Shown here: one piece after another, positions 15,081 to 22,990 of the stretch
Position numbering within the stretch: position 1 is the first letter of the stretch
Layout: each line of letters opens with the position of its first letter
From: Bacteroidota bacterium
Lineage (GTDB): Bacteria; Bacteroidota; Bacteroidia; Chitinophagales; Chitinophagaceae
Assembly: GCA_023429825.1 (NCBI GenBank)
Contig: JAEZDC010000117.1
Span: 1 to 49,423 of the forward strand
Direction: 5' to 3'
Length of the DNA stretch: 49,423 nt
Position numbers and translations under genes: made by a program
Notes under the pieces: model-generated
What the model was told of the DNA's origin: nothing
Databases searched by the model: none
What the model saw: only the letters and a program-made list of their open reading frames with translations

Positions 15081-18000
15081 GTAATAATTCTTCAAGCAAC
15101 TTAGATAGGGTAGCTATATTCAATTGTCTATCAGGACCTAATTTAGCTTTTATTTGAGATAATTGTTGGATTAACTCTTTATTCTTTGAAATTGGTAATC
15201 GAACTAGATTCTTTTGTAAACCTTGCACAAAAGATGTGACTTCTAGTTTGAATGCAATTTCTTTACTTTCATCAAACCCTGCTTCACTTAGTTCACTTAA
15301 ATTATCTAGTTCATGAATCAGATCTTTCAGCTTATCGCAAAACATATTTTCCTCCTCATCCGTTAAATCATCCAACGATTTGTTGATACATGCATAACAA
15401 AGTGAACTTAACCAAGTTTTATTATCTGGCACTTCAGAATAAATCCTTGTAATAAAAGTGTTTTGATATGGCAAAAGCAAATGCCTTTTAATATTCAAAA
15501 AACGGTTCTTAAGCGATAGTTTATATTCTGGATAAGAGTTAGACGAGGTAATCTCAGTACAAAGAAAAAATTCAATTCTGATAACAAGTTCATCGTATGA
15601 AATTCTAATCTCTTTAAGTGCATTTTGTAGTTGCGTTATATAAGTTTCTAATTTTGAACTGTCACTTACCAGTTCTTTAGCAGTGTATCCAAGGCTTTTA
15701 GGAAACTGACTGAAGAAGGTATCTTCAGGATCTTTGGAAGATGCAATAGCAGCTCTGATGTTTAAAGCGGTTTTGCTCAACCTTTTAGTATGTTTAGAGT
15801 AATTAGGCAGGTTTCTGTAAAAGGTTAATAGAGGTCGTATTGTCTGGATGAATGTTTCGCTTGTGGGTTTATTCTTTTGACTTTGGTTTAACAGCGTTCT
15901 ATAACTATTAAACAGTTTTAGGTTGACGCCATCAATGTCAAATTTCTTTATTGAATACTCTTTAGGATCACGCAATAATAATTCAAGCGTTTCCACCGGT
16001 AAGTAAGGAACATAAATATCTTCATGGAACAGAGCATAATCTTCTTTATGGGCAAACAAGAAAACACTAATCCAAAATTCGATAAATCCTTGTTTAAGTT
16101 TGAACGGCTTATGCTGAAGCATCTGTATTAATTCGGACACAGACCTTTTTGATTCTCTTGTGCTATTAAGGAACCTGCTACATTCTTCCCATAAACCCTT
16201 TAAGCCGGAGTCTTCTGAAAGAGGTGCGCCTAGTGAATAAACCCCGTCTTCTTCTCTATGAATGCCAGGTTCTTTTAACAGTGACAAGTAAATAGTTTTT
16301 TCGGGGGGAAACTTGTCTTTATCAAATCCTAAATCCTTTTTACTAGAGTTTTCCGCTAGCATGTTTAAGAAGTTACGACGGGCAGCCAAAATAGGACCAG
16401 ATAATTTGGTCTTGTTAACCATTTCGTTCTTATAAATGGGGGTGCCGTGGTATATTTCATCACATATTTCAGAAAGGGTTCGATTGAAGTTTCGTTGATC
16501 TGTAATAGTAACCTCCTTGCCCCCCTTAAACCATCTAACTCTGCCTTTAGTATAGAGACTTCCTAAAACATAATGATTAAGCAGGTTTATTTGATGCTGC
16601 AGGATTTTCTCCAATTCTCTTGTTGCGACTCGATCTTCTACATGGTCTTCTTTTACTCTCTTAATTTTTTTAATTTCAAATATCAAGTTCCGGATTTCAG
16701 CTGTATTAGTATATAAGCCATACAAAACCGCTTCATTATTGGTTTTCGAAATATTTATAATTTCAGCCGTCTTTACTTTTTCAGAGAAAATCAAATTAAT
16801 AACGCCGTCAACTTCACCGCTTGGAGTGGGCGCTACGGGTTGTTCTGATAGTTGAAATGAAAAGAATCGAGGAGTTCCTGTCTTATAATAGGAAGCCTTA
16901 GCTAAAATGAACGGGAAATCGAAATACTGGTTTAAATGATCAACGACATTAGTAACCTTTTCAACTAAATTACCTGCTTCATCAATGGCTAACTCAATAT
17001 CTAAATCTGTTCCCTCAAAAAGTATATACTTAGATAAATGCTTTACAAACCTAATTATCCGCAAACCCTTAAGCTTTGATATTGTTGCCTTTGGGTCTTT
17101 TATTCCTAAACTGTACTTTCCATATTGTTCCAAAAATTGGTCATCAATTTTGACGGACGAATTTGAAAATATATTTAGCAATCCAATTGTCTTGATTAGC
17201 TGATGTGCATCGTCAATTTTTCCTTCATAACCTACTTCAGCTTGGTCTAAAGCTGTCTTGATAGAACTCCACTGAGCATAATGTGGGTTATATTTAGTTG
17301 ATAAGAGTGAATAATAATTATGAATAAGATAGTCGAATACACTACTTAAGTTATAATATGGCTTCTTCTTACTTAAAAAATCAGATAATCCGTGTGGATC
17401 GTTTGATTCAATAAATGAAAATAGGGATCGTTCGTTTTGCCCATACTTTTGTAAAGCTAAAGTCATCATTGGAGCAGAAACCATATCGAAGGGCAAAAGT
17501 TTTTCAGCGTATATTTCTGAAAAATAATCTTTGAGAAGAAATGCATTTGCCCTTTTAATTTCATTAAAGAGTATTTGAAATCCGGTGGGCTTAGAAATCA
17601 ACTTAAGCTCCGATAGTCTTTCTGATGCCAGCAAAAGCAGCTGCTCAACAGGTTCATTGAATGTTAGTTCTTTTAATCGTCCGCTTACCTTATCCCATTC
17701 TGTTTTTTGCCTTGGAGTTAGTTCACGAGAGTAGCCATTGAACCCTTGATGGAGAGTGGTTACAAGTAATAAGTCTCTTTCAGTATTATTAATAAACTCA
17801 GAAAGCTGTTGTAAAAAATACAATTCTTTCTCAGGGTTATTTTTTGCAGCAAATTCTAAATATTTACCTAGTTCATCTATTAGAATAATTAATCCTTGTT
17901 TCTTCTTCTTTGCACTATTATAAGCGTCACCAATAGCTTGAATTATCTCCTTTACCGTATAGGTTTTTCTTTTGTGATCTAAAAATTCAAGGGCAAAAGA

Positions 18001-18318
18001 ATCGATAATAGAGCTATAATCACCTATAAAAGTTTTTATCACGTATTTAGCACCTTCGAAACTTTGCTTACTCGGAAAATAAATTTTTTCACCTGTCAAT
18101 TGTTTCTGTAAGGCCCACAAAAACGAGGATTTTCCTATTCCGTATGCGCCAACAATTGTAAAAGATCTCCATCCTGTTTTATACCCGTTAATAAGCTGGT
18201 TAAATACTTGAGAAGCATTGGGGGTAGCGATATAATTGATATCAACTCCAGTGTCTCTTACAATATTTACAGAAGGAGTGTAATGCCTTGATTTCTTTTT
18301 TTTATTTGTAGTAATCAT
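15064..18318 (-). CDS. large P-loop ATPase of the DUF4007 operon (1084 aa)
   Basis: N-terminal AAA/STAND-like NTPase: Walker A GAYGIGKSS at about residues 57-65, Walker B LIILIDELGKY at about 143-153 with the catalytic Glu after the Asp, and a sensor-like strand LLLVTTLHQ near 184-192. The remaining ~850 residues are largely helical and unassigned. The architecture (ATPase at the N terminus, long C-terminal arm) recalls BrxC/PglY-type proteins of defence islands, but I cannot assign it to them. The frame extends to a TTG at 18339; the ATG at 18318 is chosen, which overlaps the DUF4007 gene by 17 bases. It is probably the motor or scaffold of the system. ATPase call is firm; role is inferred. 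Confidence 0.85.
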   Translation of the reverse strand: MITTNKKKKSRHYTPSVNIVRDTGVDINYIATPNASQVFNQLINGYKTGWRSFTIVGAYGIGKSSFLWALQKQLTGEKIYFPSKQSFEGAKYVIKTFIGDYSSIIDSFALEFLDHKRKTYTVKEIIQAIGDAYNSAKKKKQGLIILIDELGKYLEFAAKNNPEKELYFLQQLSEFINNTERDLLLVTTLHQGFNGYSRELTPRQKTEWDKVSGRLKELTFNEPVEQLLLLASERLSELKLISKPTGFQILFNEIKRANAFLLKDYFSEIYAEKLLPFDMVSAPMMTLALQKYGQNERSLFSFIESNDPHGLSDFLSKKKPYYNLSSVFDYLIHNYYSLLSTKYNPHYAQWSSIKTALDQAEVGYEGKIDDAHQLIKTIGLLNIFSNSSVKIDDQFLEQYGKYSLGIKDPKATISKLKGLRIIRFVKHLSKYILFEGTDLDIELAIDEAGNLVEKVTNVVDHLNQYFDFPFILAKASYYKTGTPRFFSFQLSEQPVAPTPSGEVDGVINLIFSEKVKTAEIINISKTNNEAVLYGLYTNTAEIRNLIFEIKKIKRVKEDHVEDRVATRELEKILQHQINLLNHYVLGSLYTKGRVRWFKGGKEVTITDQRNFNRTLSEICDEIYHGTPIYKNEMVNKTKLSGPILAARRNFLNMLAENSSKKDLGFDKDKFPPEKTIYLSLLKEPGIHREEDGVYSLGAPLSEDSGLKGLWEECSRFLNSTRESKRSVSELIQMLQHKPFKLKQGFIEFWISVFLFAHKEDYALFHEDIYVPYLPVETLELLLRDPKEYSIKKFDIDGVNLKLFNSYRTLLNQSQKNKPTSETFIQTIRPLLTFYRNLPNYSKHTKRLSKTALNIRAAIASSKDPEDTFFSQFPKSLGYTAKELVSDSSKLETYITQLQNALKEIRISYDELVIRIEFFLCTEITSSNSYPEYKLSLKNRFLNIKRHLLLPYQNTFITRIYSEVPDNKTWLSSLCYACINKSLDDLTDEEENMFCDKLKDLIHELDNLSELSEAGFDESKEIAFKLEVTSFVQGLQKNLVRLPISKNKELIQQLSQIKAKLGPDRQLNIATLSKLLEELLHDEKS

Positions 18319-19180
18319 TGAGGATGTGTTCTGGATCAAAAGTGTTTTTTATCTGAAGTATTTGGTTGCCGGCTGTTTCTGAATATGTGATTCCTTTGTA
18401 TTTAGACGTTAATTGAAGTAGTTTGTCATACAAGGCATCAGCGTTTAAGCAGAATACACTACCAGGTGAGTTTATGCCTAATAATAACTCTCTAAATGGA
18501 ATGGTTGATTGGTTAGGGAATGTTTTCAAAATAGAATATAGAAAAATAGCCAAGGGTAGATCCTCCCTGTGATGACCTTCTATCTTATACCATGAAGTAA
18601 TCTTATCCTCCACCTTAATCTTAGAATGTTTTACTATATTCAGATCAATAAGAACCCCAGCAAAATCCTCTTCGATCTCAATTCCTTTTTCCGAGCTACT
18701 AGGCTTCACATAATTTCTCAAAAAAACATTAATATCTGTGGTTATGGTTTTTGAATTATAAACGACAGAAGTATTTTCTTCGCATTTCCTTTTAAGAAAT
18801 GCATGTAAGTGGTCTTTAGTAAACTCTATTTTTTCCCGACGAAATTCATTGAAAATAAGATTGTAAATGGAGGCCTTGTTTCTTGTTACAAGTAAGTAAT
18901 GTAGCAGCCATACGGTTCCGATATCTTCTAAATATGGGTCCCAACCGTCTCCTGCTAACAATAAATCCGCTAGGCGGGTAGGGCTATCACTATCATTTAA
19001 TATTCCGAAAGATTTCCCCCAGTAGCGAAGGGATGCCACCATATTTTTACCAACGCCAAGATCGACGACCGCATGTGAATCAGAAAATCCTTTGCCGTAG
19101 GTACTGTAGTCATATACTTTTTTAAGCCAGAACTGTTTGCAAATGAACGATTCGTGCCCGGAGAAACTCATTTTTTGCAT
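18302..19180 (-). CDS. DUF4007-family protein, first gene of the operon (292 aa)
   Basis: N terminus MSFSGHESFICKQFWLKK followed by LGVGKNMVASLRYW at about residues 41-54: these are the hallmark blocks of DUF4007 as I remember the family. DUF4007 proteins are recurrent neighbours of PAPS-reductase/DndC-like enzymes and large ATPases in bacterial defence islands; no molecular function is established. The start could be the ATG at 19180 or at 19171; a TTG at 19183 is less likely. It is soluble, without signal peptide. It heads a six-gene unit with overlaps of 11-23 bases or a 1-base gap between genes. The KNMV-type motif hints at a nucleic-acid contact, which is speculation. Family call from motif memory. 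Confidence 0.85.
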   Translation of the reverse strand: MQKMSFSGHESFICKQFWLKKVYDYSTYGKGFSDSHAVVDLGVGKNMVASLRYWGKSFGILNDSDSPTRLADLLLAGDGWDPYLEDIGTVWLLHYLLVTRNKASIYNLIFNEFRREKIEFTKDHLHAFLKRKCEENTSVVYNSKTITTDINVFLRNYVKPSSSEKGIEIEEDFAGVLIDLNIVKHSKIKVEDKITSWYKIEGHHREDLPLAIFLYSILKTFPNQSTIPFRELLLGINSPGSVFCLNADALYDKLLQLTSKYKGITYSETAGNQILQIKNTFDPEHILNDYYK

Positions 19181-19220
19181 CAAAAGGGTTAGTTTTTGTA
19201 AAAATAAAGTCTCTTATAAT

Positions 19221-19251
19221 GCAAAGTATCTAGTGTATACAAGTGTGCAAA
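19221..19251 (-). promoter_or_regulatory. candidate Bacteroidota-type promoter of the DUF4007 operon
   Basis: Read on the minus strand, TTTG (19251-19248) is followed after 19 bases by TACTTTGC (19228-19221), which partly matches the TTTG-N19-21-TAnnTTTG promoter of this phylum. It sits about 40 bases before the ATG at 19180. The match at the second element is incomplete. Confidence 0.4.
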
Positions 19252-19252
19252 G

Positions 19253-19274
19253 ATTCAATTAATGATAATTGAAT
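19253..19274. promoter_or_regulatory. perfect 9-bp inverted repeat abutting the operon promoter
   Basis: Arms attcaatta and taattgaat are exact reverse complements separated by four bases (atga). On the minus strand the site lies immediately upstream of the predicted TTTG element at 19248-19251, where an activator or repressor would bind. AT-rich dyads arise by chance more easily than GC-rich ones, so confidence is moderate. Confidence 0.4.
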
Positions 19275-19414
19275 TGGCAGCCAGTTGTCCTCTGGGTTGT
19301 CTCTACGCTTATTTGTAATTTTATATTCTATTGTAAAACAGGTAGCAAAAAAGGTCACTGGTGATTACAGAAAAAGGTTCCCATAAATATAACGCATTGG
19401 TTTTTAAAGCTGAA

Positions 19415-19456
19415 CTCATAATCAGGGGGTCCCTGGTTCAAGCCCAGGTGGGCCCA
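19415..19456 (+). other. displaced 3' part of a tRNA gene: right attachment site of the island
   Basis: The segment contains a CAT-type anticodon loop (ctcataa, 19415-19421), a perfect T arm (cctgg 19432-19436, loop ttcaagc, ccagg 19444-19448), the 3' acceptor strand tgggccc (19449-19455) and discriminator A. The 5' half is missing: the bases before 19415 cannot form the acceptor 5' strand gggccca or a good anticodon stem. A tRNA-Ile (CAT) or tRNA-Met target fits. Such 3' fragments are left at the far end when a tyrosine-recombinase element integrates into a tRNA gene, so the complete tRNA should lie left of the window. Confidence 0.75.
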
Positions 19457-19460
19457 CAAA

Positions 19461-19488
19461 AAAAGCTTCCTACTGGAAGCTTTTTGCT
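19461..19488 (+). terminator. terminator left behind with the tRNA fragment
   Basis: Perfect 10-bp stem aaaagcttcc/ggaagctttt with a tact loop and a T-rich tail. It begins 4 bases after the tRNA remnant, as expected for the original tRNA terminator, and marks the start of native chromosome. Confidence 0.8.
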
Positions 19489-19502
19489 TTTAGATTAAGT
19501 CT

Positions 19503-19706
19503 TCATGCCACAGCAGAATTCATTATCTGTTGAATATCAGGTTGGGCAAAAATTATTTGATGCTTTATATCTTTTATTACTTGATAAATAGCATTTAACT
19601 CAGCCTGTGATCTTCCTTCCCGCTGGGCAATTTCAAAATCCACTAATTTTTGCTGAAGCTGCTCTTTCAAAGCAGAAACGTCAACAGCACGGTCGGTAGA
19701 ATTCAT
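19503..19706 (-). CDS. small hypothetical protein (67 aa)
   Basis: Short, mostly helical protein (VSALKEQLQQKLVDFEIAQR), Gln/Glu-rich, with coiled-coil tendency. No family recognised and no signal peptide. It is the first gene on the chromosomal side of the attachment site and reads towards the island. The ATG at 19706 has no strong competitor. Its shape resembles small helical proteins widespread in Bacteroidota, but I can give no function. Confidence 0.6.
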   Translation of the reverse strand: MNSTDRAVDVSALKEQLQQKLVDFEIAQREGRSQAELNAIYQVIKDIKHQIIFAQPDIQQIMNSAVA

Positions 19707-19845
19707 CGTTTAACTATTTCTAAATTACAAGAACACAAACACCGTACCCATGCCAGAAAATTTATTTGTAAATAAAAAGCCCCATAACTAAATAATTGAA
19801 CTCCAAATTTTACTGGCACATTAATATCTGTGAAAGATTTCTTCG

Positions 19846-19869
19846 TTTTGCAAATGATGGTTTGCAAAA
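19846..19869. promoter_or_regulatory. perfect 9-bp inverted repeat upstream of the HAD gene
   Basis: ttttgcaaa (19846-19854) and tttgcaaaa (19861-19869) are exact reverse complements separated by six bases. The site lies about 65 bases before the chosen start at 19934 and could be an operator. No matching regulator gene is obvious nearby. Confidence 0.35.
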
Positions 19870-19933
19870 GATTTGTTGACTCAAAAGTCTACACTCCTTT
19901 CCACAAATGAATGACTCTTGCTTTATTTGCACG

Positions 19934-20548
19934 ATGGAGAAAATAACAAATATCATCTTCGATCTGGGTGGTGTCTTTTTAGATGTTGACTATTTTAAAA
20001 CAGAAAACAGATTTATTGAAGCGGGTATTAAAGATTTTCACCACCTCTACTCACAGAGCGACGCCTCCCCGCTCTTCGAATACCTAGAAACGGGTAAGAT
20101 AGATGAAGAGGCTTTTTGTGCAGAGCTGAGAAATATTTCAAAGACAGAATTAACTAATCATGACATCATAAACTGCTGGAATGCAATGCTGGGAAACTTC
20201 TGGCCAGAGGCAATCGAATGGTTGGCAAAGATCAATCAACGATACACAGTTTATCTTTTCTCCAATACAAACGCTATTCATTACAAAGCTTTTCTTCAAA
20301 TATTTGAGCAGCAGTTTGGACGTACTGATTTTGATAACTACTTCCATAAGGCCTACTACTCGCATTTGATGGGCATGAGAAAACCTTATGCAGATTCTTA
20401 TCATTATATTATCAAACAACAAGGTCTTGATGTACAGCAAACAGTTTTCATTGACGACACGCTTAAGAATATTGAAGGTGCCCGAGAAGCGGGTCTTCAA
20501 ACCATTCATCTTGTCAAAGGCATGAAAGTGTGGGAGTTGCCTTTGTAA
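19934..20548 (+). CDS. HAD-superfamily phosphatase, YihX-like (204 aa)
   Basis: All HAD motifs are present: motif I IIFDLGGVFLDVDY near residues 7-20 (the FDLGxV-xDxD form of the YihX/haloacid-dehalogenase IA branch), motif II Ser/Thr in YLFSNTN, motif III Lys in MRKPYADSY, and motif IV FIDDTLKNIEGA. A helical cap lies between motifs I and II. Likely a cytoplasmic sugar-phosphate phosphatase. The frame extends to 19907, but the ATG at 19934 places motif I at the usual distance from the N terminus. The metalloprotease gene starts 42 bases downstream on the same strand. Substrate cannot be told. Confidence 0.88.
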   Translation: MEKITNIIFDLGGVFLDVDYFKTENRFIEAGIKDFHHLYSQSDASPLFEYLETGKIDEEAFCAELRNISKTELTNHDIINCWNAMLGNFWPEAIEWLAKINQRYTVYLFSNTNAIHYKAFLQIFEQQFGRTDFDNYFHKAYYSHLMGMRKPYADSYHYIIKQQGLDVQQTVFIDDTLKNIEGAREAGLQTIHLVKGMKVWELPL

Positions 20549-20590
20549 TTGTTCCAAAATGATGTATCATTAATTCTTAAACCAGAATTG

Positions 20591-22990
20591 ATGAAACAAC
20601 TGCTTATCCTGCTTTGCATTATTCCTGTATTGGCGCAAGCGCAATCAGCGTCTATAGAAGACAAAACAAAAAACATGAAGTCTTATAAAGGCTTCATGAA
20701 TTTTTATTGGGATGAAAATACAGGTAAGATCTTCCTCGAGATCAACAAACTTGATACTGAATTGTTATATCATACTTCGTTACCCGCCGGTTTAGGTTCT
20801 AATGATGTTGGTTTAGATCGTGGGTTGATGGGAAATACTGCCATCGTTAAGTTCACAAGGGTCGGCAATAAAGTATTGATGATTCAACCTAACTATGATT
20901 ACAGGGCTGTTACCAATGATGGCGCTGAAAAAAGGGCTGTAGAACAATCGTTTGCTCAATCTGCCATTTGGGGCTTTACCGTTGAAGCGCAAAGCAACGG
21001 AGCCGTGTTAGTAGATGCGACTAATTTTTTAATGCGTGATGCCATGCAGGTAACCAATCGTTTGCAGAACTCTCGCCAGGGAACCTATTCTATCGATCCA
21101 TCAAGAAGTGCGATATACCTTGATCGTACAAAAAATTTTCCGCTCAATACTGAGTTTGAATCAACAATAACTTTTACAACACGAGATGCACGTACAGGTA
21201 ATTTTGTAAACAGCGTTACTCCTTCACCGGATGCCATTACCCTCAGAATGCATCATTCATTTATACAATTACCGGATAATGGATATCAGCCAAGAGTATT
21301 TGATCCACGTAGTGGCTGCATCAATATTTCTTACTTCGATTATAGCACGCCGGTTACTGAACCGATAGAAAAACACTTCATCATCCGCCATCGCCTGGAA
21401 AAAAAAGATCCTTCTGCAGTTGTGAGTGAAGCAGTAAAACCTATTATCTATTATTTAGATAATGGAACACCTGAACCCATTCGTTCAGCATTATTAGAAG
21501 GTGCAAAATGGTGGAACCAGGCTTTTGAAGCTGCAGGATATAAAGATGCTTTCCAGGTGAAAATACTTCCTGACACTGCCGACCCGATGGACCTTCGTTA
21601 CAATATGATCAATTGGGTGCATCGTTCAACAAGAGGATGGAGTTATGGCGCCGCAGTTGTTGATCCAAGAACAGGTGAGATCATCAAAGGAAATGTAACA
21701 CTTGGTTCGCTAAGAGTAAGGCAGGATTATCTCATTGCAACCGGGTTGCTCTCTCCTTTTAAAAACGGCGCCGATAAAGACGATAGAATGTTACCTATGG
21801 CTTTACAACGTTTGAAACAATTATCTGCACACGAGATAGGCCACACTATAGGATTTATGCATAATTATATTTCCAGCACACAAGGCAAAGCAAGTGTGAT
21901 GGATTATCCTGCACCAGATGCATTCATCAACGACAAAGGCGAGATCGATCTCAGCAAAACTTATACAAACGAGATTGGAGAATGGGATAAAGTAACAGTT
22001 GCATATGCCTACCAGGATTTTCCAACAGGTACAAACGAGAAGCAAGGACTGAATAAAATATTAAATGATGCTGCTGCAAAGGGACTCACGTTTGTGAGTG
22101 ACAGAGATGCAAGAGATGTTGCCGGTATTCATCCGCAGGCGCATTTGTGGGATAATGGCCAGGATGTAGTTGATGGATTGAAAAAGATAATGCAGGTAAG
22201 AGAAAAAGCACTTGCAAATTTTGGAGAGAACACTATTCGCAATGGCGTTTCGTTCGCAATGTTAGAAGATGCGTTGGTGCCGATCTACCTATATCACCGT
22301 TACCAGGTAGAAGCTGTTTCTAAGTTAGTGGGTGGATTGAACTATTCTTATGCGGTTAAAGGTGATGGCCAGATTGTAACTAAGCTCATCAGCAAGCAGG
22401 AACAGTTAAAAGCATTGAATGCAGTTGTTGATTGCATCGATCCTTCGTTCCTGGAATTGTCTCAAAACATTACCAAACTTATTCCGCCACGACCTGCTGG
22501 ATATGGCTACACGAAAGAATTATTCGCCAAAAAAACAGGGCTTGCTTTCGATCCGTTGGCCGCCGCCGAAACAGCAGCAGATCTTCCCTTGCAATTCCTG
22601 TTCAATCCTGCAAGGCTGAATAGAATGTCGCAATTCTCTATCACGCATAGCGGGTTGAGTATTGATGATATGATGAACGTATTGATGAATAACACCTGGA
22701 AAGCAAAACGTTTATCAGGACTACAAGGTCTGATTCAACAACAAAATGAACAACTGATCCTTGGATACTTAATGAGCGTGGCCGTAAGTGATGATGCATC
22801 TTTTGCAACCAAAGGATCATTATTAAAATGGATCAACGAAATAAAACAATACGCCACACAGCAACTATCATCATCAACCAACAAAGGCCACTACATGCTG
22901 GCCTTGCAAAGAATTGAAAAAAAGAATGAAGCAAAACCTTATGTAGCACCGGTAATTCCACCGGGTGCTCCTATTGGTTGTGAAGATTAA
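20591..22990 (+). CDS. exported met-zincin metalloprotease, DUF5117/DUF4953 type (799 aa)
   Basis: Signal peptide MKQLLILLCIIPVLAQAQS. The zinc site HEIGHTIGFMHN lies at about residues 413-424, the HExxHxxGxxH motif of met-zincins, with the conserved region around SVMDYPAP downstream acting as the met-turn. The length and the block order (N-terminal beta-rich DUF5117-like region, catalytic DUF4953-like region, helical C terminus) match a family abundant in Bacteroidota. The open frame starts earlier, at a TTG (20549), but only the ATG at 20591 gives a signal peptide. The stop shares TTAA with that of the convergent gene. Natural substrates are unknown. Confidence 0.9.
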   Translation: MKQLLILLCIIPVLAQAQSASIEDKTKNMKSYKGFMNFYWDENTGKIFLEINKLDTELLYHTSLPAGLGSNDVGLDRGLMGNTAIVKFTRVGNKVLMIQPNYDYRAVTNDGAEKRAVEQSFAQSAIWGFTVEAQSNGAVLVDATNFLMRDAMQVTNRLQNSRQGTYSIDPSRSAIYLDRTKNFPLNTEFESTITFTTRDARTGNFVNSVTPSPDAITLRMHHSFIQLPDNGYQPRVFDPRSGCINISYFDYSTPVTEPIEKHFIIRHRLEKKDPSAVVSEAVKPIIYYLDNGTPEPIRSALLEGAKWWNQAFEAAGYKDAFQVKILPDTADPMDLRYNMINWVHRSTRGWSYGAAVVDPRTGEIIKGNVTLGSLRVRQDYLIATGLLSPFKNGADKDDRMLPMALQRLKQLSAHEIGHTIGFMHNYISSTQGKASVMDYPAPDAFINDKGEIDLSKTYTNEIGEWDKVTVAYAYQDFPTGTNEKQGLNKILNDAAAKGLTFVSDRDARDVAGIHPQAHLWDNGQDVVDGLKKIMQVREKALANFGENTIRNGVSFAMLEDALVPIYLYHRYQVEAVSKLVGGLNYSYAVKGDGQIVTKLISKQEQLKALNAVVDCIDPSFLELSQNITKLIPPRPAGYGYTKELFAKKTGLAFDPLAAAETAADLPLQFLFNPARLNRMSQFSITHSGLSIDDMMNVLMNNTWKAKRLSGLQGLIQQQNEQLILGYLMSVAVSDDASFATKGSLLKWINEIKQYATQQLSSSTNKGHYMLALQRIEKKNEAKPYVAPVIPPGAPIGCED

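Noticed and set aside
6566..19183. A BREX system
   Set aside because: There is no PglZ alkaline-phosphatase-like protein, no PglX methyltransferase, no BrxL Lon-like protease and no BrxA/B. The large ATPase and the PAPS-reductase-like protein alone do not make BREX type 4.
13977..19183. A canonical Dnd or Ssp phosphorothioation operon
   Set aside because: Only the DndC-like gene matches. No DndB, DndD (SMC-like), DndE, DndFGH or SspE-type protein was seen in the window.
19380..19457. A complete functional tRNA gene
   Set aside because: The 5' acceptor strand is not complementary to tgggccc and the anticodon stem does not close with a seven-base loop; only the 3' part is genuine.
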